Below, one piece after another: positions 1 to 5,360 of a stretch of DNA of 5,360 nt. Below the pieces are notes generated by a model. The model was not told the DNA's origin. It was given only the letters and a program-made list of their open reading frames with translations, and did not search any database. The translations under genes and the position numbers were made by a program. The stretch is taken from the NCBI GenBank assembly GCA_002308235.1, contig DBVS01000128.1, forward strand, positions 1-5,360. Direction: 5' to 3'. This stretch comes from Lachnospiraceae bacterium UBA1258 (GTDB taxonomy: Bacteria; Bacillota; Clostridia; Lachnospirales; Lachnospiraceae). Numbering within the stretch: position 1 is the first letter of the stretch; every line of letters starts with the position of its first letter.

Positions 1-83
1 AAAATCGTATCACTCGGCAAAGCTATGAAATCATTCCAAAAAACGCAGGTACGGCTCTCATCGAGCCTGACTGTCTCAAATAA
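1..83 (+). CDS. C-terminal end of an unidentified protein (partial)
   Basis: The reading frame starting at base 3 is open from the window edge to a TAA stop at 81-83 and gives 26 residues ending in EIIPKNAGTALIEPDCLK. The mixed, non-repetitive composition looks like a real protein end. The frame starting at base 1 is also open, to a TGA at 118-120, but it reads as a Ser/Lys-rich string that looks less like protein. I do not recognise the family from so short a tail. No convincing hairpin terminator follows the stop, so transcription could continue toward the gene at 247. Confidence 0.5.
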   Translation, partial: NRITRQSYEIIPKNAGTALIEPDCLK

Positions 84-246
84 CCCGACTTGTGTCTTTA
101 AATCACCGAAAGCAGGAATCTGATCTATATCTTCATTTACGTCATAAATATTTCAAGATTTTAAAACCTTACGGAAACCTCATGCGTAATAAAGGTAGAA
201 CAAAACAAAATACCAAGTTCCGAAGGGACAACGCAAGGAGGATTTT

Positions 247-879
247 ATGGCAAAATATATTTTTGATTCATGGGAAGAGGCAAACGAAGCAGTCGGTTTT
301 TTCGGCGAAAGCAGAGATTGGTTTAAAGAGAAGATAGCGGTGGCCGAAAGTCTCAAAAAAAAGGCATGGAAGGTGACTGCTGTATTCTGGGGCCCATTTG
401 GGGTTCTTCTGGGGTTATCCGTTATATTCATGGCATTACTCGGAATTTTTCCGGAATCGGATATACTGACCGGTATTTTAAGCTTAATTACCATGATTCT
501 GTTTTTAACAATTCCGGTAAGTCTGATTTACGGTATCATCCGTCTTCACAAAGAAGTTATCGCGCCTCTGGGCGGCTGGAGCGAACTTAAGATTTTCCGG
601 CAGGGAGACAACCGCTCGTCCTTTGCAAACAAGGCGGCAGTAAAATCCGCTTACTGGGCAGGAAGGCTTTTGGGTGACGCAGGCACCGGACGAGTACTCG
701 GATTTATCGGATTAATTTGGAAACCCCTCTGGTCCGTACAGAAAATCTGGTTCAGGATTATCTTTCCACCTTTCCTTATTTCCGGATACATCGGAAGAAG
801 AAAAAAGCAGATTCTTGAATGTGACAAATACATCGGAATAGCCCGGAAAGAAATGACCCTCTACAAACAGGCCTGTTGA
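247..879 (+). CDS. Putative integral membrane protein of unknown function, 210 aa
   Basis: I do not recognise this family. The ATG at 247 follows an AGGAGG at 236-241 with 5-base spacing, which makes the start secure. The first 42 or so residues are soluble and charged (Trp-, Glu- and Lys-rich). Two strong hydrophobic segments follow, at about 45-68 and 73-98, separated by a short loop with PESD. A polar stretch at about 101-148 contains a basic patch and a Gly-rich GDAGTGR motif (143-149). A third hydrophobic region at about 150-181 is broken by W, K, Q and R residues. The tail from about 184 is basic (GRRKKQ) and likely cytoplasmic. The upstream gap of 163 bases shows no convincing promoter. 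The gene ends tail-to-tail with trmO, overlapping it by 19 bases. It could be a small membrane accessory protein, but nothing here assigns a job. Confidence 0.85.
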   Translation: MAKYIFDSWEEANEAVGFFGESRDWFKEKIAVAESLKKKAWKVTAVFWGPFGVLLGLSVIFMALLGIFPESDILTGILSLITMILFLTIPVSLIYGIIRLHKEVIAPLGGWSELKIFRQGDNRSSFANKAAVKSAYWAGRLLGDAGTGRVLGFIGLIWKPLWSVQKIWFRIIFPPFLISGYIGRRKKQILECDKYIGIARKEMTLYKQAC

Positions 880-1550
880 TTTTCTATTCCAATCACCGTG
901 AGGGTTTTACCGGAAACTTTGAATTTTATATTGAATCCCGCAAACGCCATGCCGTAGACTCTGGTTTCATCGTTTTGGTAATGGGGGCGCGGATCGAGAG
1001 AAAGTACCTTTATCAGGGTGCTTTCTTTTTCTTTGTCAAAGGATTCCGGTAACGGTACGGAAAAAGAAACGGTTAAGGGTTTTTCCGTTAACCCGGCCAC
1101 AAATCCCGTCGAAGCTTCGGGGTGGGAGTCTGCGTAGGGAAGATAGGGCTTTATATCAAGAATCTCGGTGCCGTCCCTTAAATCGGCGCCCTTGACCGTT
1201 ATAACGGGGCCTTCGGAAGTAACGGTGATTTCGTCGATTTCCACCGAAGATAAGCCGATGGGATTAGGCCTGAAAGGCGATCGGGTGGCAAATACCCCCA
1301 TGGTTTCGTTACCGCCCAAGCGGGGAGGACGAACGGTAGCGGTGAATTTATCGCTTACGGGCACGTCAAAGCGCCAGATGAGCCAAAGGTGTGAAAAGCC
1401 TTCGAGGCCTTTGACCGCATCGGGATTTCTGAATTCCGGCTCGAACACGATGCGGGCAGTAAGCTCCGGCACCAGTCCGCTTTGGCGGGGAATTCCGAAC
1501 TTCTCGGGAAAATCGGTATGGATCTTTGCTATGGTCTTGAATTCGTGCAT
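861..1550 (-). CDS. trmO: tRNA (N6-threonylcarbamoyladenosine(37)-N6)-methyltransferase TrmO
   Basis: TrmO (TsaA/YaeB family) uses S-adenosylmethionine to methylate t6A at position 37 of certain threonine tRNAs, giving m6t6A in the anticodon loop. The 229-residue protein matches the full-length E. coli-type enzyme (about 235 residues). Visible family motifs are GIPRQSGLV (19-27), FSHLWLIW (52-59), TVRPPRLGGN (72-81), MGVFATRSPFRPNPIGLS (84-101) and DGTEILDIKPYLPYAD (126-141). The C-terminal domain is present, with LDPRPHY (185-191) and a beta-rich end (YGMAFAGFNIKF). The chosen ATG at 1550 has GGAGG 4 bases upstream and begins at the family start. An in-frame ATG further upstream (1682) would run through a terminator and add 44 residues unlike the family. 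The gene lies 94 bases downstream of the isomerase stop and its 3' end overlaps the convergent gene by 19 bases. All hallmark motifs are intact. Confidence 0.95.
   Translation of the reverse strand: MHEFKTIAKIHTDFPEKFGIPRQSGLVPELTARIVFEPEFRNPDAVKGLEGFSHLWLIWRFDVPVSDKFTATVRPPRLGGNETMGVFATRSPFRPNPIGLSSVEIDEITVTSEGPVITVKGADLRDGTEILDIKPYLPYADSHPEASTGFVAGLTEKPLTVSFSVPLPESFDKEKESTLIKVLSLDPRPHYQNDETRVYGMAFAGFNIKFKVSGKTLTVIGIENQQACL
866..877. repeat. 12-base perfect palindrome at the overlapping 3' ends of two convergent genes
   Basis: The sequence AACAGGCCTGTT is its own reverse complement. It lies across the last codons of the membrane-protein gene (TGA at 877-879) and of trmO (TAG at 863-861). 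As a result both proteins are read through the same codons, CAG GCC TGT, and both carry Gln-Ala-Cys at or next to their C-terminus. It lacks a loop and a clear T-tract, so it is a poor terminator candidate. Whether it has any function is unknown. Confidence 0.7.
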
Positions 1551-1554
1551 ATAA

Positions 1555-1559
1555 CCTCC
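1555..1559 (-). promoter_or_regulatory. Ribosome binding site fixing the trmO start
   Basis: On the minus strand this reads GGAGG followed by TTAT and the ATG at 1550-1548. The spacing is slightly short but functional. It supports the 229-residue form over the longer open frame. Confidence 0.8.
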
Positions 1560-1596
1560 GAATGATAAGAAAACCGGGTGCGGTCGTGTGTGCGGG

Positions 1597-1629
1597 AAAT
1601 AAAAAGGGCGGAGATGATTTCTCCGCCCT
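1597..1629 (-). terminator. Rho-independent terminator after the isomerase gene
   Basis: On the minus strand a perfect 10-bp stem, AGGGCGGAGA paired with TCTCCGCCCT, encloses the 5-base loop AATCA and is followed at once by TTTTATTT. It starts 15 bases after the TAA of the isomerase gene (1647-1645). The plus strand has no T-tract after the hairpin, so it terminates only leftward transcription. It separates the isomerase from trmO. Confidence 0.93.
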
Positions 1630-1644
1630 GAGTGTAAACCGAAA

Positions 1645-2868
1645 TTATTTAACGATCGTAGCGTGCTCTGCAATGTAATCAAGAGTTACATGCTGAAGAG
1701 CAACCTGTCTTAAGAAAGGCTCGCCGTAGGTCTCAGCTGCGTTGCCGTTGCCGGTATCCTGACTGTAGATCACAAGGACCTCGGAATAATCCGCATCGGT
1801 AACGGTAAGTCCCTTTCTTACGAAGAACTCTTCGAAGGTAAGGTCGAATGCGGCCTGATCCTTTGCTTTGGAACGAAGATCCTTTTCATAACCGCGCTTG
1901 TCGGTCTGTCTGTATTCTTCAACAGTCTTGGGAGCATTAGTAAGTCCGTAGTATGCATAGAGCTGCTGGAGATAAACGATCTGCTGCTCGTCCGCATATT
2001 TGATGAGCTGTCTTAAGTGCTTTAAGTAAGCGCCGGGAGCGGATGCGGAAGCATTCTCCTTAATGTACTTGCTTACGTAATCTCTGACGTTCTGTTTCTC
2101 GCCCTCACTCTTTAAGTAAGCTCTGAGCTCTTCGGTGGTGGAAGCGACTTCGCTGAAGTGCTCCTGAACAAATGCATCGGTGAATTCGGGGATCACTTTG
2201 ATGCTGTTCACAACACATTCGAATACTGCGGCTTTGCCTGCAAGATCGGGGTTGTTCTCATATACTTCGGGAAAGTTAACGTTAACGGTTACGGAATCTC
2301 CGGGATGAGCGCCGATAAGCTGCTCTTCAAAGTTGTCGATGTATTTGCCGGAACCGATGGTAAGTTCGGTACCCTGTCCGTTGGTGTTTCCGCCGTCGAA
2401 AGGAACGCCGTCAATTGAACCTACATAATCAAGGTTGATGGTGTCGCCGTCTTTAACTTCGAGAGTTTTCTTGGTAGAGAACTCTGCGTAGTTGGCAAGC
2501 TGGTTGTTGATGTCGGTTTCAATGGTCTCATCCTTATATTCGATGTCCGAATAGTTGATGGAAATACCGTCAAGGCCGATGTCCTTAACCTTCTTTAAAT
2601 TTGCACCCTTAACGCGTCCGTCGTCGGTAAGATATGCGCTGTAGTTTCCGTCGGAAACGGTCTTGGTAGCACTTTCCCAGATGCCGAGGCAGATAATGGT
2701 GATAACGCCTGCCGCGATGGCAATACCGATGATCCATCCGATGATGCTTTCAAAGTTCTGTTTGCGCTTCTGAGCCTTCACGTCAGCCTTGCGCTGCTCG
2801 CGTTTCTGCTTGCTCTTGCTGATCTCCTCGCTGCCTGTTTCTGCAACGTTCTTTGTTTCGTCACTCAT
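1645..2868 (-). CDS. Membrane-anchored FKBP-type peptidyl-prolyl isomerase, trigger-factor-like
   Basis: This is a predicted peptidyl-prolyl cis-trans isomerase/chaperone of 407 residues. In order it has a very basic, Lys/Arg/Gln-rich N-terminal segment (about 18-38), one transmembrane helix at about 42-64 (SIIGWIIGIAIAAGVITIIC), a linker, an FKBP domain at about 139-225 and a helical C-terminal region at about 226-407. The FKBP core shows INLDYVGSIDGVPFDGG (144-160), LTIGSGKYIDNFEEQLIG (169-186) and the GDSVTVNVNFPEVY strand-turn typical of trigger factor. EFTDAF (228-233) corresponds to the usual start of the trigger factor C-domain. The ribosome-binding N-domain of true trigger factor (about 430 residues, with a GFRxGKxP loop) is absent. 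The basic flank before the helix predicts N-in topology with the isomerase outside, a role comparable to PrsA (inference). The start at 2868 is preferred because of its ribosome binding site; the ATG at 2979 lies upstream of the promoter. Confidence 0.9.
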   Translation of the reverse strand: MSDETKNVAETGSEEISKSKQKREQRKADVKAQKRKQNFESIIGWIIGIAIAAGVITIICLGIWESATKTVSDGNYSAYLTDDGRVKGANLKKVKDIGLDGISINYSDIEYKDETIETDINNQLANYAEFSTKKTLEVKDGDTINLDYVGSIDGVPFDGGNTNGQGTELTIGSGKYIDNFEEQLIGAHPGDSVTVNVNFPEVYENNPDLAGKAAVFECVVNSIKVIPEFTDAFVQEHFSEVASTTEELRAYLKSEGEKQNVRDYVSKYIKENASASAPGAYLKHLRQLIKYADEQQIVYLQQLYAYYGLTNAPKTVEEYRQTDKRGYEKDLRSKAKDQAAFDLTFEEFFVRKGLTVTDADYSEVLVIYSQDTGNGNAAETYGEPFLRQVALQHVTLDYIAEHATIVK

Positions 2869-2874
2869 AATAAA

Positions 2875-2883
2875 TCCTCTCCT
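2875..2883 (-). promoter_or_regulatory. Ribosome binding site of the isomerase gene
   Basis: The minus strand reads AGGAGAGGA, two overlapping purine-rich Shine-Dalgarno-like cores, ending 6 bases before the ATG at 2868. It selects this ATG over the in-frame ATG at 2979. Confidence 0.75.
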
Positions 2884-2922
2884 TCGGCCGAAAATTCTGG
2901 TCTTAGGCCGACATACGCAAGA

Positions 2923-2951
2923 ATTATACGATTTTTTTAAATATATGTAAA
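2923..2951 (-). promoter_or_regulatory. Housekeeping-sigma promoter for the isomerase gene
   Basis: On the minus strand, TTTACA (2951-2946; 5 of 6 to TTGACA) is followed after exactly 17 bases by a perfect TATAAT (2928-2923). The spacer is A/T rich. Transcription is expected to begin near 2916, giving an untranslated leader of about 48 bases. The -35 overlaps a TAAATATTTA palindrome at 2948-2957, which could be an operator but is equally explained by AT richness. Confidence 0.85.
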
Positions 2952-3014
2952 TATTTAAATGTGAAAACTTCTTGAACAATTATTTATTTAAGGATAAAGA
3001 AACCCGTTTCAAGA

Positions 3015-3043
3015 TTGCCATTTCAATTCCGCTGACATATAAT
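3015..3043 (+). promoter_or_regulatory. Housekeeping-sigma promoter for the aminopeptidase operon
   Basis: TTGCCA (3015-3020; 5 of 6 to TTGACA) and a perfect TATAAT (3038-3043) are separated by exactly 17 bases. Transcription is expected near 3050, giving a leader of about 30 bases that ends in AGGAGG (3068-3073), 7 bases before the ATG at 3081. An AT-rich stretch just upstream (about 2970-3000) could act as an UP element. The leader is too short for a riboswitch. It is divergent from the isomerase promoter, with about 130 bases between the predicted start points. Confidence 0.85.
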
Positions 3044-3080
3044 CATTGTGTGTCTGCGAAAAGGCACAGGAGGATAAAAC

Positions 3081-4340
3081 ATGGCAAAAGTACAGAAACT
3101 TTTTGACTTTATAGACGCAAGCCCCACAGCTTTCCATGCAGTGGAAAGCGTCAGAAAAGAACTCGAGAAAAAGGCCTTTTCGGAGTTCTCCGAGGGAGAT
3201 ACCTGGAGACTGTCCAAGGCCCGTAAAGGATATGTTGTAAGAAATTCTTCGTCTCTCATTGCATTCGCTATTCCCGAGAAGAAGATCAAAGGCTTTAGAA
3301 TCTATTCGGCTCACACCGATTCTCCCGTTTTCAGGGTTAAAGAAAATCCGGAACTTACCTTTGGAGAATACATCAGGATAAATGTTGAAAAATACGGCGG
3401 AATGATCGTTTCAAGCTGGTTTGACAGGCCCCTTTCCCTTGCGGGACGCGTTCTTTTTGAAAAGGGCGGAAAGATCGAAGAAAAGCTTGTTAACATCGAC
3501 CGTAACCTTTTTGTGATCCCCAACGTTGCAATCCACATGAATTCCGACATCAACAACGGCTACAAATATCAGGTTCAGAAGGATGTTCCGCCCCTTTTTG
3601 CAAAGGGTAAGAAGGGCGTCTTCGGAAAACTCATTTCGGAAGAGACCGGCCTTAAAGCGGATGAAATCCTTGCAAGCGATCTTTTTGTGTATCCGAGACA
3701 GAAGGGCTTTACCTTCGGCGCAAAGGACGAGTTTGCGGCATCTCCGAGACTTGACGATCTGGCCTGCGTTTATGCGGGTCTTAAGGGCTTCCTTGATTCA
3801 AAGGACAGTGAATATGTCCGTGTGCTTGCTTTGTTTGACAATGAAGAAGTGGGAAGCGGAACCAAACAGGGCGCCGGCTCCACCTTCCTTGAGGATGTGC
3901 TTTTCAGGATCTGCGAGAGCCTTTCTTATTCAAGGACCGAGTATTTGAAACTCCTTCACGAAAGTTTTGCTTTGTCCGCGGATAACGCGCACGGCGTACA
4001 TCCCGCAATGTCTGAAAAAGCAGATCCCGTGAACCGCCCCGAGCTTAACGGCGGTGTGGTGCTTAAATTCAACGGAAACCAGAAATACGCCACAGATGCG
4101 GTTTCCGCGGCTTTCGTTCGAAAGATTGCAAAGGATGAGGGCCTTAAGCTTCAGGATTACGCCAACAATTCGGACATTCCCGGGGGCTCAACACTTGGCA
4201 ATATCTCCACCGGTCACGTTTCAATCAGAACGGCGGATATCGGCCTTGCCCAGCTTGCCATGCATTCTTCCTGCGAGACCATGGGAAGCAAAGATTATGA
4301 AGATCTTATCAAACTTGCCTGTGCATATTTTGGTAAATGA
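3081..4340 (+). CDS. apeB: M18 family aminopeptidase (aspartyl aminopeptidase type)
   Basis: This is a cytoplasmic two-metal (usually zinc) aminopeptidase of family M18, which removes N-terminal residues, typically acidic ones, from peptides. The 419-residue length is close to bacterial ApeB. Metal and catalytic signatures are in order: SAHTDSP with His78, SPRLDDL with Asp225 as the bridging ligand, FDNEEVGS with Glu255 as general base and Glu256 as ligand, SADNAHGVHP with Asp301, and MHSSCE with His395. The N-terminus FIDASPTAFHAV is also typical of the family, as are NRNL-like RNLFVIPNVAIHMN (141-154) and IPGGSTLGNI (366-375). The start has AGGAGG 7 bases upstream and its own promoter. The stop overlaps the regulator start by 4 bases (ATGA). 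Substrate preference for Asp/Glu is inferred from the family and not visible directly; the symbol apeB is by homology. Confidence 0.93.
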   Translation: MAKVQKLFDFIDASPTAFHAVESVRKELEKKAFSEFSEGDTWRLSKARKGYVVRNSSSLIAFAIPEKKIKGFRIYSAHTDSPVFRVKENPELTFGEYIRINVEKYGGMIVSSWFDRPLSLAGRVLFEKGGKIEEKLVNIDRNLFVIPNVAIHMNSDINNGYKYQVQKDVPPLFAKGKKGVFGKLISEETGLKADEILASDLFVYPRQKGFTFGAKDEFAASPRLDDLACVYAGLKGFLDSKDSEYVRVLALFDNEEVGSGTKQGAGSTFLEDVLFRICESLSYSRTEYLKLLHESFALSADNAHGVHPAMSEKADPVNRPELNGGVVLKFNGNQKYATDAVSAAFVRKIAKDEGLKLQDYANNSDIPGGSTLGNISTGHVSIRTADIGLAQLAMHSSCETMGSKDYEDLIKLACAYFGK

Positions 4341-5290
4341 GAATGGTTAAAGAACTGAAAACCGAATATCCGAATCCGGAATATCCGGTTTCGGTGAAAT
4401 TGATCGAAAAAAGAAAAGAGTGTAAGGAGTGCCCCTGCGAGGAGGTGCGCACGAAAGATCTTGAGTTTATCGTGGTACGGTCGGGAACGGTGACGGTGGA
4501 ATGCGGAGAAAAGTACATTCTCGGTCCGAAACAGGCGCTTCTTATCTTACGCGGTGTTCCGAGAAAGATCGTGCCCTGCTGCTGTGAAAACACCGGCTGG
4601 TACAGCATAGTTTACAGGCCGGAGTTCGTGGTAAACCGTGATGCCCAGAGTCCTCTTTCCAAGAAATATTACGAGTCCTTCAGGTCGTTGCTGCCCAAAT
4701 GTTTAAAACTTGAAGGAGAAAATTTAAGAGAAGAGCGGGCCTTAAGACGCCTTGCCAAAATCATCGAAGCAAATATCAAGAAAAAGCCCGGTTTTGAACT
4801 GGTAACTCTTGGAAACATGGCGCTTATGTGGGCGGATCTTTTGGAGCATACCCTGGAGCCTCAGGCGGAGTACACCGGGAAAAACGTGCCCGCAAGAGAC
4901 GAGCTTCGGGTGATCGAGGCCAAGCACTATATCGACGTGACCTACTACGAGGCCCTCAGTCTGGAGGACATTGCCGCAAAGATCCACGTAAGCCGTAACG
5001 AATGCTGCAGAGCCTTTAAACGTGTCCTTAACATGTCGCCGGTGGATTATCTTATAAGGCGCAGGATTTTCGAGGCCGCAAAGGTCATGTACAAGGACCC
5101 TTTAAAGGTGGATTCGGTTTCGGAACTTGCTATAAATGTGGGATTTAACACCATAAGCTATTTCAACAGAATGTTTAAGAGATATATGCTTTATACTCCG
5201 ACGGAATTTGCCACCGCTTTAAAACAGGGTGACAAAGAAGCGGAGAAGCGCTATTACGCTCTTGAAAATACATTAAACGGAGGATTATAA
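4337..5290 (+). CDS. AraC-family transcriptional regulator with a cysteine-rich sensor domain
   Basis: This 317-residue DNA-binding regulator has an N-terminal cupin-like sensor (about 18-100), a helical linker (about 105-190) and the two helix-turn-helix motifs of the AraC family. The first motif, LSLEDIAAKIHVSRNECCRAF, is at 207-227, followed by the family's SPVDYLIRRRIFEAAKVM helix. The second is at about 260-291, SVSELAINVGFNTISYFNRMF, ending in the conserved TPTEF. The usual sensor residues are altered: Cys29, Cys32 and Cys34 sit where an HxH-type motif is common, and a CCC triplet is at 81-83. The ATG at 4337 overlaps the aminopeptidase stop and has no clear ribosome binding site, implying translational coupling; ATG 4343, two codons on, is a possible alternative. 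The gene downstream begins 2 bases after its stop, so it may control that gene, probably in response to a sugar (inference). Confidence 0.92.
   Translation: MRMVKELKTEYPNPEYPVSVKLIEKRKECKECPCEEVRTKDLEFIVVRSGTVTVECGEKYILGPKQALLILRGVPRKIVPCCCENTGWYSIVYRPEFVVNRDAQSPLSKKYYESFRSLLPKCLKLEGENLREERALRRLAKIIEANIKKKPGFELVTLGNMALMWADLLEHTLEPQAEYTGKNVPARDELRVIEAKHYIDVTYYEALSLEDIAAKIHVSRNECCRAFKRVLNMSPVDYLIRRRIFEAAKVMYKDPLKVDSVSELAINVGFNTISYFNRMFKRYMLYTPTEFATALKQGDKEAEKRYYALENTLNGGL
5279..5284 (+). promoter_or_regulatory. Ribosome binding site of the gene starting at 5293
   Basis: GGAGGA lies inside the last codons of the AraC-family gene and ends 8 bases before the ATG at 5293. It supports that start and indicates translation of both genes from one message. 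Confidence 0.8.
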
Positions 5291-5292
5291 GT

Positions 5293-5360
5293 ATGACGGA
5301 TCGTCAGCTTCATGAATTTTTACAAAACCCCGAGATCTTCGGCGAAAATCTGGTGCCGGC
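5293..5360 (+). CDS. lacZ: Start of a probable LacZ-type (GH2) beta-galactosidase, truncated by the window edge
   Basis: Only the first 22 complete codons are present, beginning MTDRQLHEFLQNPEIFGENL and then VP. The pattern 'NPE-hydrophobic-F-x-EN-x-x-P' near the N-terminus matches my recollection of the opening of glycoside hydrolase family 2 beta-galactosidases, where it is usually followed by an AHS-type motif that would fall just outside the window. Such enzymes are large (about 1000 residues) and hydrolyse terminal beta-galactosides such as lactose. The gene starts 2 bases after the stop of an AraC-family regulator, a common arrangement for sugar-use genes, which supports the call. The evidence is short, so the product and symbol are provisional. 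Confidence 0.6.
   Translation, partial: MTDRQLHEFLQNPEIFGENLVP

Noticed and set aside
84..246. Possible promoter or small RNA in the gap before the membrane-protein gene
   Set aside because: I tested several -35/-10-like pairs (for example TTTACG at 136 and CATAAA at 143) and none has both boxes at acceptable spacing; no stable hairpin with a T-tract is visible.
92..337. An 81-codon open frame on the + strand
   Set aside because: It has no ribosome binding site, reads as low-quality basic sequence, and its second half overlaps the well-supported gene at 247 in another frame.
866..884. Palindrome AACAGGCCTGTT followed by GATTTT as a rho-independent terminator
   Set aside because: Any hairpin would have only about 4 base pairs around a GGCC loop and the T-run is short and interrupted, too weak for a terminator call.
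1551..1682. Extended N-terminus for trmO from an ATG at 1682
   Set aside because: The extra 44 residues come from the terminator hairpin and the end of the isomerase gene, do not resemble the family, and the ATG at 1550 has a good ribosome binding site and the expected family start.
2869..2979. Extended N-terminus for the isomerase from an ATG at 2979
   Set aside because: This frame runs back through the -10 and -35 boxes; the ATG at 2868 has a ribosome binding site and lies downstream of the predicted transcription start.
2972..3000. A second upstream promoter for the aminopeptidase operon (TTGAAC with GATAAA or TAAAGA)
   Set aside because: Spacing or -10 match is poor compared with the pair at 3015-3043, which explains expression well.
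3583..3948. A 121-codon open frame inside the aminopeptidase gene
   Set aside because: It is a shifted-frame shadow of a gene whose own frame has all the M18 catalytic motifs; the shadow is Arg/Ser-rich with no recognisable motif.

Overview
The window reads as chromosomal DNA of a Gram-positive Clostridia-type bacterium, most likely a gut or rumen Lachnospiraceae relative. This is an inference from moderate GC content, strong AGGAGG-type ribosome binding sites, near-consensus housekeeping promoters, and the gene set: a membrane-anchored trigger-factor-like isomerase, an M18 aminopeptidase and an AraC regulator ahead of a probable beta-galactosidase. I see no phage, transposon, CRISPR array, tRNA or rRNA.

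Layout. Positions 1-83 hold the probable 3' end of an unidentified gene on the + strand. After a 163-base gap comes an unrecognised 210-residue membrane protein (247-879, +). It converges on, and overlaps by 19 bases, trmO (1550-861, -), a tRNA-modifying methyltransferase. Upstream of trmO lies a membrane-anchored FKBP/trigger-factor-like peptidyl-prolyl isomerase (2868-1645, -) that ends at a clear intrinsic terminator (1597-1629). A 212-base divergent region (2869-3080) carries two well-formed promoters, one firing left into the isomerase and one firing right.

The right-hand promoter drives a compact transcription unit: an M18 aminopeptidase (3081-4340), an AraC-family regulator coupled to it by an ATGA overlap (4337-5290), and, 2 bases later, the start of a further gene (5293 to the window edge). 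The first 23 codons of that last gene resemble the N-terminus of LacZ-type glycoside hydrolase family 2 beta-galactosidases. A regulator next to a glycosidase suggests local control of sugar use, with the aminopeptidase sharing the message. No direct biochemical link between peptidase and sugar gene is visible.

Most of the window is ordinary housekeeping sequence. The points that deserve a second look are the cysteine-rich sensor domain of the AraC regulator, the isomerase with a membrane anchor in place of the ribosome-binding domain, the palindrome shared by two convergent gene ends, and the orphan membrane protein. None of these amounts to strong evidence of an undescribed system.
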